From Armatimonadota bacterium (GTDB lineage: Bacteria > Vulcanimicrobiota > Xenobia > RGZZ01), in assembly GCA_016868975.1 (NCBI GenBank), contig VGFD01000005.1, forward strand, positions 1 through 35,244: a stretch of 35,244 nucleotides of DNA, in the 5' to 3' direction. Below are positions 1-7,705 of the stretch, in pieces. Both the position numbers and the translations under genes were made by a program. The notes under the pieces were generated by a model. The model searched no databases, was not told where the DNA came from, and worked only from the letters and a program-made list of their open reading frames with translations. The first letter of the stretch is position 1. Each line of letters opens with the position of its first letter.

Positions 1-276
1 GTCGATCCCGCTGATGAGGATGGCGTTGGCCTCCTGCCGGCGAAGCGCGATGACGCTGCCGCGAATCTGTACCGCGATGGGGTCTTTGCCGACCGGGCCC
101 TCGTGCACCAGCTCCACGGGCGCGCCTTCGACGAAGCCCATGTCCACGATGCGGCTCTCCAGCTCACTGGGGGAGAGGGTTGAGCCAGGGGCGGGAACGA
201 TGGCGTGCACGACGCCGCGCTGGCCCTTTCGCAGGCGTCCCAGCGGCCTGGTTTCCACCGGCACCATCTCGAGCAT
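1..276 (-). CDS. feoA: FeoA family protein (ferrous iron transport), 3' end off window
   Basis: Small SH3-like cytoplasmic protein that supports the FeoB Fe(II) permease. The visible 92 residues show the family pattern: an N-terminal 'LRKGQRG' strand, 'RIVDMGFVEGAPVELV' in the middle, then 'DPIAVQIRGSVIALRR' and 'EANAILI' at the end. FeoA is usually 75-90 aa, so little is missing unless it is fused to FeoB. The ATG at 276 sits 5 bp after the dtxR stop, with GGAGG inside the end of dtxR, so the two are probably translationally coupled in one iron-controlled operon. A feoB beyond the left edge is expected but not seen. The family call is from motif reading and is confident. Confidence 0.88.
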   Translation of the reverse strand, partial: MLEMVPVETRPLGRLRKGQRGVVHAIVPAPGSTLSPSELESRIVDMGFVEGAPVELVHEGPVGKDPIAVQIRGSVIALRRQEANAILISGID

Positions 277-281
277 CGCTT

Positions 282-953
282 CTAGTCCTCCAACTTTTCC
301 GCGCGGACGCCGCGCGCCACCTCGGATCCCACCGCCACGCTGCCGCGCGGGGTGCGCAGCAGCAGCGTGCCGCGCGGATCCACCTGCTCGACCTGCACCG
401 GGGTCGAGGGCACGAGACCGACCTGCTCCAGCCAGAGGAGCACGTCCATGGACTCGTCGTCGACGCTGCGCACCATGGCCCGATCGCCGATTCCGAGATC
501 CGAGAGGAGGACGTGGTTGCACACCGGCACGCGGCCCTCCGGGTCGGGGATGGGGTTCCCGTGCGGGCAGGTCTCGGGATGGCCCAGAAAGCGCTCGAGC
601 GCGTCCGTCACTTCGGCCGAGAGCGCGTGCTCAAAGCGGTGCGCCTCCACATGGGCCATCCCCCAGTTGAGCCCCAGCTTGTCGACCAGAAAGCGCTCCG
701 CAAGCCGGTGGCGGCGGAGCACTTCGAGCGCGCGGCACTCGCCGTCGGTGGAGAGAACCACCCCGTGCCCGTTGTCCTTCAGCACCAGCCCCTGCTCGGA
801 GAGGCGGCGCACCATCAGCGTGATGGAGGGGGCGGACAGGCCCATGAACTCGGCAAGACGCGTGGGTCCGACCGCCTTGCCGGCCGGGGTCAGCCGGTAG
901 ATGGCGGTCAGGTAGTCTTCGACACTGGCCGAGATGGTGGGAGTTGACTTCAA
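282..953 (-). CDS. DtxR/MntR-family metal-dependent transcriptional repressor
   Basis: 223-aa repressor with the three-part DtxR layout. An N-terminal winged helix (about 8-65, with 'LAEFMGLSAPSITLMVRRL' as recognition region) is followed by a dimerisation/metal domain holding 'LRRHRLAERFL', 'HVEAHRFEHALS' and 'CPHGNPIP'. A C-terminal SH3/FeoA-like domain (about 150-223) completes it. It should bind DNA when loaded with Fe(II) or Mn(II); lying just upstream of feoA, iron is the likelier metal. The start is a TTG at 953; no ATG or GTG gives the full helix-turn-helix. A promoter and a TTAG...CTAA operator-like palindrome precede it, which suggests autoregulation. Length is typical. Whether it senses iron or manganese is inferred from context only. 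Confidence 0.9.
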   Translation of the reverse strand: MKSTPTISASVEDYLTAIYRLTPAGKAVGPTRLAEFMGLSAPSITLMVRRLSEQGLVLKDNGHGVVLSTDGECRALEVLRRHRLAERFLVDKLGLNWGMAHVEAHRFEHALSAEVTDALERFLGHPETCPHGNPIPDPEGRVPVCNHVLLSDLGIGDRAMVRSVDDESMDVLLWLEQVGLVPSTPVQVEQVDPRGTLLLRTPRGSVAVGSEVARGVRAEKLED

Positions 954-979
954 CGGTTAGTCTCGCTTACGCGCCCGAC

Positions 980-1025
980 TTAGGCGGGACTAAGCAATGC
1001 TAGCAGAGGAGGCTAACCCTGTCAA
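980..1025 (-). promoter_or_regulatory. Promoter and metal-repressor operator of the dtxR-feoA operon
   Basis: On the minus strand TTGACA (1025-1020) is followed after 17 bp by TAGCAT (1002-997), a good sigma-70 promoter. Immediately downstream, over the expected start site, is the near-palindrome TTAGGCGGGACTAA (980-993), of the TTAG...CTAA type bound by DtxR/IdeR/MntR repressors. A wider inverted repeat pairs 957-966 with 984-993, with one mismatch. Such placement would block transcription when the repressor is metal-loaded. Operator function is inferred. Confidence 0.65.
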
Positions 1026-1035
1026 CGGGGCTTTT

Positions 1036-2924
1036 TTACTCTCGCTGCAGGGAGAAGCTGTTGACGCGTACCTTGTAGCGCCCCAGGCGGATGATGTCGC
1101 CGTCGTAGAGCCGCTCATCGGAAACGGGTGATTCCTTGCGGTCCGTCACGCGCCGCAGGTAGACCTCTCCGGCAACCACCTTCAAGCGCAGGCCGGGCAC
1201 CCGACCCTCGACGACGACGCTCAGCTCGATCTTGTCCTCGGAGTCGCTGAAGTGCTCGGCCCCTCGCCCCAGGGTCATATTTTCCATGGTGGACAGGTCG
1301 ATCTCCTGACCTCGCCGCTCTCGCGGCTCCATGACCTCCAGGGCGGTGTCCTTGGGTTTCGGCTTTGCCACCCCTGCGGAGAGCATCCACGCGTGCCACA
1401 TCTCGGGGACGCTTTCCCCGCGGAACGCCGCCAGTCCGAACAGCACCCCGATGGGGACGGCGAGGACCACGGTGCCGATGAGCGACCAGCGCACCCAGGC
1501 CGGCCAGGGCGGCTTTCCGACGGTGAACTGCCAGGGGAGCACCAGCGCGCCGGGATAGTCGGGGTCCGGGTTGAGTCCGACGCCGCTGACGGTCAAGTCG
1601 TCGCTCTGGAAGATCAGCTTGCCGCGAAAGGTGCCGGGCTTCAGGTCGCGGCCCGCTCGGATGGTCACCTCGAGGGCGGAAGCCGGCGGCTTCACCACGG
1701 CGCTCATGCTGGGACGGTTGTTGATCAGGAAGTTTTTTCCGGGCGCGAGCTTCGTCGGATTGGCCTTGTCGGCGTCAATGCGCACCTGGAGCATGCCGCC
1801 CTTCTTGCGGGCGCGCTCGTTGTACTGCATCACGATGGACTGCAGCGACTCCACCGGCAGATCCTGCGACCAGACGTCCATCGTGCCCAGTTCCAGGGGC
1901 CAGGGATTGTTGCCGGGCAGCAGGGCCACGGTGCGTTCCGGCTCCGCGGAGAAGCGGATCGCGATGCTGTCCGGGGAGATGATGACCAGTGGATCCGAGC
2001 CGCTCAGAAGCAGGTGTCCGCTGTACTCGCCGTCGCGGATATTGTCCTTGTTCAACAAGGTCATGGTAAACACCACCCGCTCCTCCGCCGGGAATTTCAG
2101 CGGCGTCAGCTTGATGGCGCCTCCCGCCTGCTCCACGCCGCGGAAGCGCGGTTTTGCGGTAATTCGGAAATTCTTCGGCAGCTTGTCCCGAAAGTGGACG
2201 CCAAACAACTCCAGGCGCTCCGCCGTGCCGCTCATTTTCAAATTTCCGAAATCGAGGAACGGGATGCGCGTCTCGATGATGAAGATCGGGTGGAGCTCGC
2301 CGGCCTTTTCGGAAATGTAGCGGATGCGCTTGCCCTTCTTGAGGTCGCGACCTGGGCCGGCTTGAGACGCAACCCCAGGTTGACGAAGAACAGCCAGTCT
2401 TTCTTGCCGCGCATCCTGCGGTATTTGTCCATGACGGACTTGAGCGAGGGTCCGCCCCGCTGATTGTCCTCGCCATCGGTATAGACGTAGTAAAGCACCA
2501 GGTGATCCACGTCGCGGTGCTTGCGGCGGTAGGCGGCCATCTGGTCGATGACCTTCGAGAGCGAAGAATACAGCCAGGTGTTGTTGCCGTTGAATTTGAG
2601 CGCGCCGATGTAGCCCTGCACCCGGGGGATGTCTTCCTCCCCGTTGATGCGAAAAAGCCGAGTTTTCTTTACCCCGCTGTCGAAATTGTTGATAAAGATG
2701 TTGGAGCCCTCGCCCACGTCGGCCACGAAATCCTTGAGCAGCGCCACCAGCTTCGGATAGATGATGTTGTTTCCGCTGCCGCGCGGAAGGCCGGCCATCG
2801 AGCCGGAGGTGTCGATGAGAAATACGTAGTCGATTACCTGCCGCTTGGGGCGGGGCGCGGCGGCGGACGTGGGGAGCGCCGAGAAGAGCAAGAGGGCCAG
2901 GGCCAGCCATACGGAAATGCGCAT
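1036..2924 (-). CDS. Secreted/membrane vWA-domain protein with TM segment and C-terminal FHA-like domain; apparent frameshift
   Basis: The product starts with a signal peptide (MRISVWLALALLLFSALPTSA; start ATG 2924). It continues with a von Willebrand A domain carrying the MIDAS motif DTSGSM (residues 38-43) and 'YTDGEDN', then a beta-rich middle region and a TM helix ('SLIGTVVLAVPIGVLFGLAAF'). The C-terminus looks like an FHA domain ('LGRGAEHFSD', 'YDGDIIRLGRYKVRVNSF'). The topology puts the vWA domain outside and the FHA-like domain in the cytoplasm, so it may couple an envelope interaction to phospho-threonine recognition. The reading frame changes between about 2372 and 2341: one frame carries the signal peptide and vWA domain up to 'NLGLRLKPAQ', the other continues from 'RDLKKGKR' to the stop. 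Both parts look well preserved, so this is a recent indel or a sequencing error rather than an old pseudogene. Confidence 0.75.
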
Positions 2925-2940
2925 AGAATGAACGATACGT

Positions 2941-2970
2941 ATTGTATCACACGGGCAACCTTGCAGGCAA
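2941..2970 (-). promoter_or_regulatory. Promoter of the vWA/FHA gene
   Basis: Minus-strand TTGCCT (2970-2965), 18-bp spacer, TACAAT (2946-2941). The expected start point is only about 10 nt before the ATG at 2924. A GATAC-5-GTATC inverted repeat (2934-2948) overlaps the -10 and could bind a regulator. Confidence 0.5.
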
Positions 2971-3088
2971 TTCAAGGGTCTTTCTTGAGGGGGACTGCGT
3001 CGGTGCGCCGTAACTGGTGACGCCATTGCGCGCATCGAGAGGGTCGCCCGGGAGCGGCGATCACCGCGAATATCGAGCAGGTGCTCGA

Positions 3089-4528
3089 TCAGCTCGAGTG
3101 CGAGATCCCGGATCTGCCGGACTCTCGCCAGTAGCGCTGACCCGCCTCTGGCAGCGTGTACACCGGATCGTAGTACTCGTAGGTGCGGAGCAGCGCGTCC
3201 GGGTCGTCTTTCTCAATGCCGGTGCGATAGTTCTTGGTCCAGTGGGTGATGCCGCGCTCGCGGTCGTAGGACTGCACCTGGTGCACCCAGCGCTTGCCGA
3301 CGTATGGAACGTCGCACACGATGCGCGGCGTCGCGAAGCCAGGCAGGTAGCCCATGATGTCGTGCTGCAATTCCTGGGCCTCCCAGACCGCCATGCGCCA
3401 GTGCTCGGAGTTCGGGATCATGTCGCACATGTAGAAGTAGTACGGCATGATCTTGGCATGATCGAGGAGGGCGAAGCAGAGGTCCAGGAGGTCGGTCGCG
3501 GTCGCGTTGGTCCCCCGAAGCAGCACGCCTTGATTGCGCACGTCGCGGAAGCCCAGCTCGAGCAGTTTGCGCGAGGCCCTGGCCAGGAGCGGCACTACCT
3601 GCTGGGCGTGGTTGACGTGGGTGTGCACGGCGATGTCCACGCCGCGCTCGCGCGCCTTCCTGGCGAGGCGCTCCAGGCCTTGCAGGACGCTGTCCTGCAG
3701 AAAGTGCTGGGGAAGGCCCTGGAGGCCCTTGGTGGCCAGCCGGATGTCGCGGATGTTCTCGATGTCGAGCAGCTGGCTCACGAAGCTCTCCAGCACCTGG
3801 ATGGGCGCGTTGGCGATGTCCCCGCCGGACACCACGACGTCGCGCACGCTCGGCGTGCGGCGCAGGTAGTCGAGGATCTGCTGGTAGCGCTCCTTCTGGG
3901 GGATGGCGAACCTGTGCTTCTCGACCTGGGGGACGTCGTTGCCGACCAGGTCCATGCGCGTGCAGTGCCCGCAATACTGCGGGCAGGTGCTGAGCAGCTC
4001 GGCGAGCACCTTGGTGGGATAGCGGTGGGTGAGGCCCTCGACCGCCCACATGTCGGCCTCGTGCAGGCTGTCCCGCTGGGAGAGCGGATGGCTGTGCCAG
4101 TCGTCGCGCCGATCCTCGAAGGCGGGCAGCATGTAGCGCCGCACCGGATCGCTCCACAGGTCCTTCTCGTCCATGGTGTTGAGCATGTGGGGCGGCACCA
4201 GGATGGACATGGTGGCCCGCTCGGCCTGGTCGCGCTCGATCCCCCGCACCAGCGCCTCGGGGATGAGCGGGCCGAACACTTCAACCAGCTCTTTGAGGTT
4301 CTTGACGGTGTTCTTGCGCTGCCAGAGCGCGCTCTCCCACTCCGCCACGGTGACCTCCCGATAGCCGGGAAGCCGCGTCCAGTCGGGCTCGACGAACGGC
4401 CGGGGCGACGGATAGGCGTAGGGCTGCGGCGCGGGACCCACGCGGGGACGAGTCTCGTTACCGGTAGGAGCGTCTTTGGACAGCATGAGATACAATTGCA
4501 CGAGGGCACCGGGAGGCCCTTCTGACAT
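3089..4528 (-). CDS. Lysine 2,3-aminomutase-like radical SAM/PLP enzyme (KamA family)
   Basis: 479-aa radical SAM enzyme. The [4Fe-4S] cluster cysteines are C182, C186 and C189 in CPQYCGHC, the spacing typical of KamA. The PLP lysine is probably K412 ('DVPYVGK'). Two aspartates, D369 ('YMCDM') and D406 ('IVCDVPYVGK'), align with those that hold the alpha-amino group of lysine in clostridial KamA. A 2,3-aminomutase acting on lysine or a similar amino acid is therefore plausible. The family reaction moves an amino group from C2 to C3 (L-lysine to beta-lysine). The C-terminal zinc-binding cysteine cluster of clostridial KamA is absent and the PLP-lysine neighbourhood is not the Gly-rich type, so the substrate is uncertain. 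An alternative start is the ATG at 4486. The gene is monocistronic and divergent from vapBC. Confidence 0.8.
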   Translation of the reverse strand: MSEGPPGALVQLYLMLSKDAPTGNETRPRVGPAPQPYAYPSPRPFVEPDWTRLPGYREVTVAEWESALWQRKNTVKNLKELVEVFGPLIPEALVRGIERDQAERATMSILVPPHMLNTMDEKDLWSDPVRRYMLPAFEDRRDDWHSHPLSQRDSLHEADMWAVEGLTHRYPTKVLAELLSTCPQYCGHCTRMDLVGNDVPQVEKHRFAIPQKERYQQILDYLRRTPSVRDVVVSGGDIANAPIQVLESFVSQLLDIENIRDIRLATKGLQGLPQHFLQDSVLQGLERLARKARERGVDIAVHTHVNHAQQVVPLLARASRKLLELGFRDVRNQGVLLRGTNATATDLLDLCFALLDHAKIMPYYFYMCDMIPNSEHWRMAVWEAQELQHDIMGYLPGFATPRIVCDVPYVGKRWVHQVQSYDRERGITHWTKNYRTGIEKDDPDALLRTYEYYDPVYTLPEAGQRYWRESGRSGISHSS

Positions 4529-4560
4529 TGTAAGATGGCAAATGGCATGCTATCATGGCA
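4528..4560 (+). promoter_or_regulatory. Promoter and palindromic operator candidate of the vapBC pair
   Basis: TTGTAA (4528-4533), 17-bp spacer, TATCAT (4551-4556). The expected start point coincides with the antitoxin ATG at 4563, so the mRNA is probably leaderless; no Shine-Dalgarno is seen. An imperfect 18-bp palindrome (4543-4560, 14 of 18 positions symmetric, core CATG...CATG) covers the -10. Four ATGGC pentamers occur between 4535 and 4567. This fits autorepression by the antitoxin/toxin complex, as known for VapBC systems. Confidence 0.5.
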
Positions 4561-4562
4561 GA

Positions 4563-4832
4563 ATGGCGACAAGAGTCTCGATAGACGCGGCCGGCCGCGT
4601 CGTCATTCCGAAGGCGGTTCGTGAACGTCTTCATCTGACGCCTGGACGGATGCTGGACCTCGATGTCGACGACGATGGCGTCGTTCTGAGGCCGGTATCA
4701 GAGGCCGAGAGCAGCCTCGCATGGCGGGATGGCGTTCTGATGGCGGTGGGCGAGTGTGTCGGGCCGATCCCCACCGTTGCCGACGTTCGACAGAATCGAA
4801 GTCGAAGCATCTGGCGCGCCGGGAACGATTGA
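4563..4832 (+). CDS. AbrB/SpoVT-type antitoxin (VapB-like)
   Basis: 89-aa protein whose first 50 residues are a swapped-hairpin AbrB domain: 'MATRVSIDAAGRVVIPKAVRERLHLTPG' and then 'LDLDVDDDGVVLRPV'. This fold binds operator DNA as a dimer. The C-terminal ~40 residues would wrap around and inhibit the partner toxin. The start at 4563 is chosen because the AbrB domain begins exactly there and the promoter places the transcript start at this ATG. Its stop overlaps the toxin start (TTGA, 4829-4832), the usual coupled arrangement. The pairing is inferred from order and families and is strong. Confidence 0.85.
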   Translation: MATRVSIDAAGRVVIPKAVRERLHLTPGRMLDLDVDDDGVVLRPVSEAESSLAWRDGVLMAVGECVGPIPTVADVRQNRSRSIWRAGND

Positions 4833-5296
4833 GGCTCGCCTTCGACACGTCGGTCCTTATTGCGAGCCTGGTGGAAGATCACGCCGAGCACGCGGTCTGT
4901 TTTCCGTGGTATCGCACCGTTGTTGACGGAGGGGACGAAGGCTGGATCAGCACCCATGCGCTGGCGGAATTCTACGCCACGATGTCGGTGCTCCCACTTC
5001 GAAGGAAGCTGACTCCGGCCGATACGCTGCTGCTTGTGAATGAGTCTGTATTGAATCGATTCTCAGTTATGGATCTCGACGTCAACGATTACCACCGAGC
5101 CCTTGCGCTGGTCGTCCGCCGCGGCTTGCGAAGCGGGGGCATTTTCGACGCGCTTACAGAAACCGCCGCGCGCAAGGCCGACGCGCGGCAACTGATCACC
5201 CTCAACACCCGGGATTTTGCGCGCTTGTGTGACGACGCCGATACCTGGCTGATAGATCCTCGCAAGAAAAACCCTGGCCAGTTCGAGCGGAGTTAG
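4829..5296 (+). CDS. PIN-domain ribonuclease toxin (VapC-like)
   Basis: 155-aa PIN-domain protein, normally a Mg-dependent endoribonuclease that cuts tRNA or rRNA when freed from its antitoxin. The acidic residues of the family are present: D6 ('AFDTS'), E47 ('ALAEFY'), D107 and E111 ('IFDALTETAA') and D129 ('LNTRDF'). The start is a TTG at 4829 that overlaps the antitoxin stop; any longer N-terminus would be read through the antitoxin gene and is not PIN-like. The gene ends 1 bp from the convergent uppP stop. The toxin looks intact. Its RNA target cannot be read from sequence. Confidence 0.87.
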   Translation: MRLAFDTSVLIASLVEDHAEHAVCFPWYRTVVDGGDEGWISTHALAEFYATMSVLPLRRKLTPADTLLLVNESVLNRFSVMDLDVNDYHRALALVVRRGLRSGGIFDALTETAARKADARQLITLNTRDFARLCDDADTWLIDPRKKNPGQFERS

Positions 5297-5297
5297 A

Positions 5298-6107
5298 TCA
5301 CGCCACTCCCCAGAACCACCACAGGATGAACGCGCCGGCCAGCACGCGGTAGATGGCGAACACGCGGAACGAGTGGGACGCGAGGTAGCGCAGCAGCCAG
5401 CCCATGACCACCAGGCTCACCACGAACGAGACCGCAGTGCCGACGGCGAACGGCATGGCGTTGGCCGCCGTGAGGATGACCTCGCGCTCCTTGATGAATT
5501 CATACAGCGTGGCGGCGCCCAGCGTGGGAATGGCCAGGAAGAACGAGAACGCAGTGGCCGTCTGGCGGTCCAGGCCTCTCAACATGCCGCCGACGATGGA
5601 CGATCCCGAGCGTGACACGCCCGGGACGAGGGAGAGCACCTGCGCGACGCCGATCCACAGCGCGTGGCCCGGCATGATCTCGTAGATGCCCAGCGGCTCG
5701 CCTTCCTCTTCTCCAGGCTGATCCACCAGCCACAAGACGAGGCCCCCTATTATCAACGAAGTGGCCACTGTCATGGGCGAAAACAAGAAGAACTTGATTT
5801 TCTTGTGAAAAAGAAATCCAATGCCCGCGGCCGGCAGGAACGCGATGGCGATATTGAGCCAGAAGCGGCGGACGCGCGGCTCGCTGGCCACCATGCGGAT
5901 CTGCTCCATAAGCTCGCTGCGGTAGAACCAGATCACCGCCAGCACCGCGCCGAGCTGGATGACCACGTCGAATGCGTCCGCCGTATCCGACTGCTCGATG
6001 CCCAGCGCGCGGGTTGCCACAATGAGGTGGCCGGTTGATGAAATGGGAAGATATTCGGTAATTCCTTCCACGATGCCTAATATGATCGCTTGCAGCGCGG
6101 TAATCAC
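5298..6107 (-). CDS. uppP: Undecaprenyl-diphosphatase UppP/BacA
   Basis: 269-aa polytopic membrane enzyme that dephosphorylates undecaprenyl pyrophosphate to recycle the lipid carrier of peptidoglycan and other envelope polymers. It often confers bacitracin tolerance. Both family signatures are present: 'GIVEGITEYLPISSTGH' near the N-terminus (E14, E18, H27) and 'PGVSRSGSS' at 162-170 with the catalytic-site arginine R166. Length is standard. The start is GTG at 6107 with AGAGG 7 nt upstream; that ribosome site overlaps the end of mgtE 9 bp away, so the two genes are cotranscribed and probably coupled. Confidence 0.96.
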   Translation of the reverse strand: MITALQAIILGIVEGITEYLPISSTGHLIVATRALGIEQSDTADAFDVVIQLGAVLAVIWFYRSELMEQIRMVASEPRVRRFWLNIAIAFLPAAGIGFLFHKKIKFFLFSPMTVATSLIIGGLVLWLVDQPGEEEGEPLGIYEIMPGHALWIGVAQVLSLVPGVSRSGSSIVGGMLRGLDRQTATAFSFFLAIPTLGAATLYEFIKEREVILTAANAMPFAVGTAVSFVVSLVVMGWLLRYLASHSFRVFAIYRVLAGAFILWWFWGVA

Positions 6108-6116
6108 GTGAACCTC

Positions 6117-7457
6117 TCAGTGTACGATTTTCGACAGGAGCATCGTGCCCAGGCCGAGCAGCATGAAAAATCCGCAGATGTCGGTAAAAGTGGTGAGCCA
6201 GATGGACGACGCCAGGGCCGGGTCCATGTTGAGACGGCGAAATGCCAGCGGGATGAGCGCCCCGGCCAGCGCGGCGATGAGCAGATTGCCCACCATGGCC
6301 ACGAAAACGATCAACGCCAGCCACACGTTGTGCGAGAGCAGGTACGCCAGACCCGCGGTGAGCGTGCCGGAGATGGCCCCTTGCAGGGCGCCGAAGGTCA
6401 CCGACTTGAGCGCGATGCGTGAAGCCTCGCGCAGGGACAGTTCGCCGAGGGCCAGCCCGCGCACCACGAGCGTGGCGGCCTGGGTGCCGGTATTTCCGGC
6501 GTGTCCGGCCACGATGGGCATGAACGCCGCCAGCAGCGCCACCCGCGCGATGGTTGATTCGAAGGCGCTCACCAGGAGACCGGCGCAGCACGCGGTCACC
6601 AGGTTCAACAAGAGCCACGGAGTGCGGTTGCGCACCGAGGTGAGCAGGGGATTGAGCGCGGACTCGTCCGCGTCCATGCCTTCCTGCAAATACATGTCCT
6701 CGGTGGCTTCCTCGACCTGCACGTCGAGGATGTCGTCCGCCGTCACCATGCCCTGCAGGCGGCCTTGTGCGTCCACCACCGGCATGGCCAGGAAATTGTA
6801 GTGGCGCATTTTTTCCGCGACCTGCTCCTGGTCGGCGTCGATCTGCACCGACTTGACGTCGCGGATCATGATGTCCTTGAGCTTCGTGTCCGGATTCGCC
6901 GTGATGAGGTGGCGCAGGCTTACCACGCCAAGCAGCCGCTCCTCTTCGTCGACCACATATAAATAATAAGGCTGCTCGCCGGGCAATTGCTGGCTGCGCA
7001 GGAATTCGATGGTGAAGCCCACCGTCCAGTCCGCCTGGAGCGCCATGACGTCCGGGGTCATGCGGCCGCCGGCGCTCTCCTCGGGATATTGCAGCAGCTC
7101 TTCGACGTCCTCGCGGTTGCCCATGAGCTTGAGCACTTGCGGCAGCGAGTCGACCGGCAATTCCTGGATGATGTCGGCGGCCACGTCGTCCTGGAGTCGG
7201 TCCAGAATGGCTGCCAGATCGGCTGGATCCAGGCGCTTGACGAAGCGGGTGCGGTCCTCCTCGTCCATGTAGTTGAGCGCCTGGGCCAGGGCGTCGCGGC
7301 TCAGGCGGGACAACAGCGTGGTGGCGTCGTCCTCGTCGAGGGCGCAGAGGATTTCCGCCTGGTCGGCGGGGTGGAGCGTGGCCAGGCGGTCGAGGGCCAG
7401 CGCAGGGTCGCCCGCCTCGATCAGGGCGACGATGTCGTCGACGTCAGGCGGCGTCAC
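6117..7457 (-). CDS. mgtE: Magnesium transporter MgtE
   Basis: 446-aa Mg2+ channel/transporter of the cytoplasmic membrane. Order: N-terminal superhelical domain (1-120), two CBS domains (about 131-190 and 195-255) that sense cytoplasmic Mg2+, a plug helix, and five TM helices (about 280-446). The pore motif GNTGTQ is at 321-326. The start is GTG at 7457 and has no Shine-Dalgarno. Instead the codon overlaps the TGA of an upstream 68-aa frame (GTGA), so translation may depend on termination of that frame. It is followed 9 bp later by uppP. No recognisable M-box-type Mg riboswitch was noticed upstream. Confidence 0.95.
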   Translation of the reverse strand: MTPPDVDDIVALIEAGDPALALDRLATLHPADQAEILCALDEDDATTLLSRLSRDALAQALNYMDEEDRTRFVKRLDPADLAAILDRLQDDVAADIIQELPVDSLPQVLKLMGNREDVEELLQYPEESAGGRMTPDVMALQADWTVGFTIEFLRSQQLPGEQPYYLYVVDEEERLLGVVSLRHLITANPDTKLKDIMIRDVKSVQIDADQEQVAEKMRHYNFLAMPVVDAQGRLQGMVTADDILDVQVEEATEDMYLQEGMDADESALNPLLTSVRNRTPWLLLNLVTACCAGLLVSAFESTIARVALLAAFMPIVAGHAGNTGTQAATLVVRGLALGELSLREASRIALKSVTFGALQGAISGTLTAGLAYLLSHNVWLALIVFVAMVGNLLIAALAGALIPLAFRRLNMDPALASSIWLTTFTDICGFFMLLGLGTMLLSKIVH

Positions 7458-7660
7458 AGATCGAGAACCAGGTTACAGGTGAACAACCGGGGGCGCAGCA
7501 TCAATGCCGGATTGGCGCCTTTCGCGTTGAGCCCTGCCGCCGGCGCCGTATGGCAGATGGTGCATCCGCGTTGGCCACGTGCGGGCTTGGGGGACGGAAC
7601 GAAATTCAAGGTGGGGCCCATCCATCCCTGCGTTAACATTCCATCTATGTGCAACTCCAT
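7454..7660 (-). CDS. Possible 68-aa protein with a CxxCH haem-binding motif
   Basis: Short frame ending in a TGA that overlaps the mgtE GTG start. It contains 'GCTICHTAPAAGLNAKGAN', a CxxCH motif followed by the 'LN..G' pattern seen in some small c-type cytochromes. No signal peptide is visible, which argues against covalent haem attachment outside the membrane. A second cysteine lies near the end ('FTCNLVL'). The overlap is the best evidence that it is translated, since mgtE otherwise lacks a ribosome site. It might be a leader or a remnant of a longer cytochrome gene. Start uncertain (ATG 7660 or 7639). Confidence 0.35.
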   Translation of the reverse strand: MELHIDGMLTQGWMGPTLNFVPSPKPARGQRGCTICHTAPAAGLNAKGANPALMLRPRLFTCNLVLDL

Positions 7661-7705
7661 TCGCCTGCGGTATCCTATGCGGTATCTAGAAGGTTGGAGA
7701 ATGCG

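Noticed and set aside
3017-4525. Plus-strand open frame of 502 codons
   Set aside because: Shadow of the kamA-like gene, whose catalytic motifs are on the minus strand.
7454-7700. Magnesium riboswitch (M-box or ykoK type) upstream of mgtE
   Set aside because: No conserved core was recognisable and the region carries an open frame overlapping mgtE.
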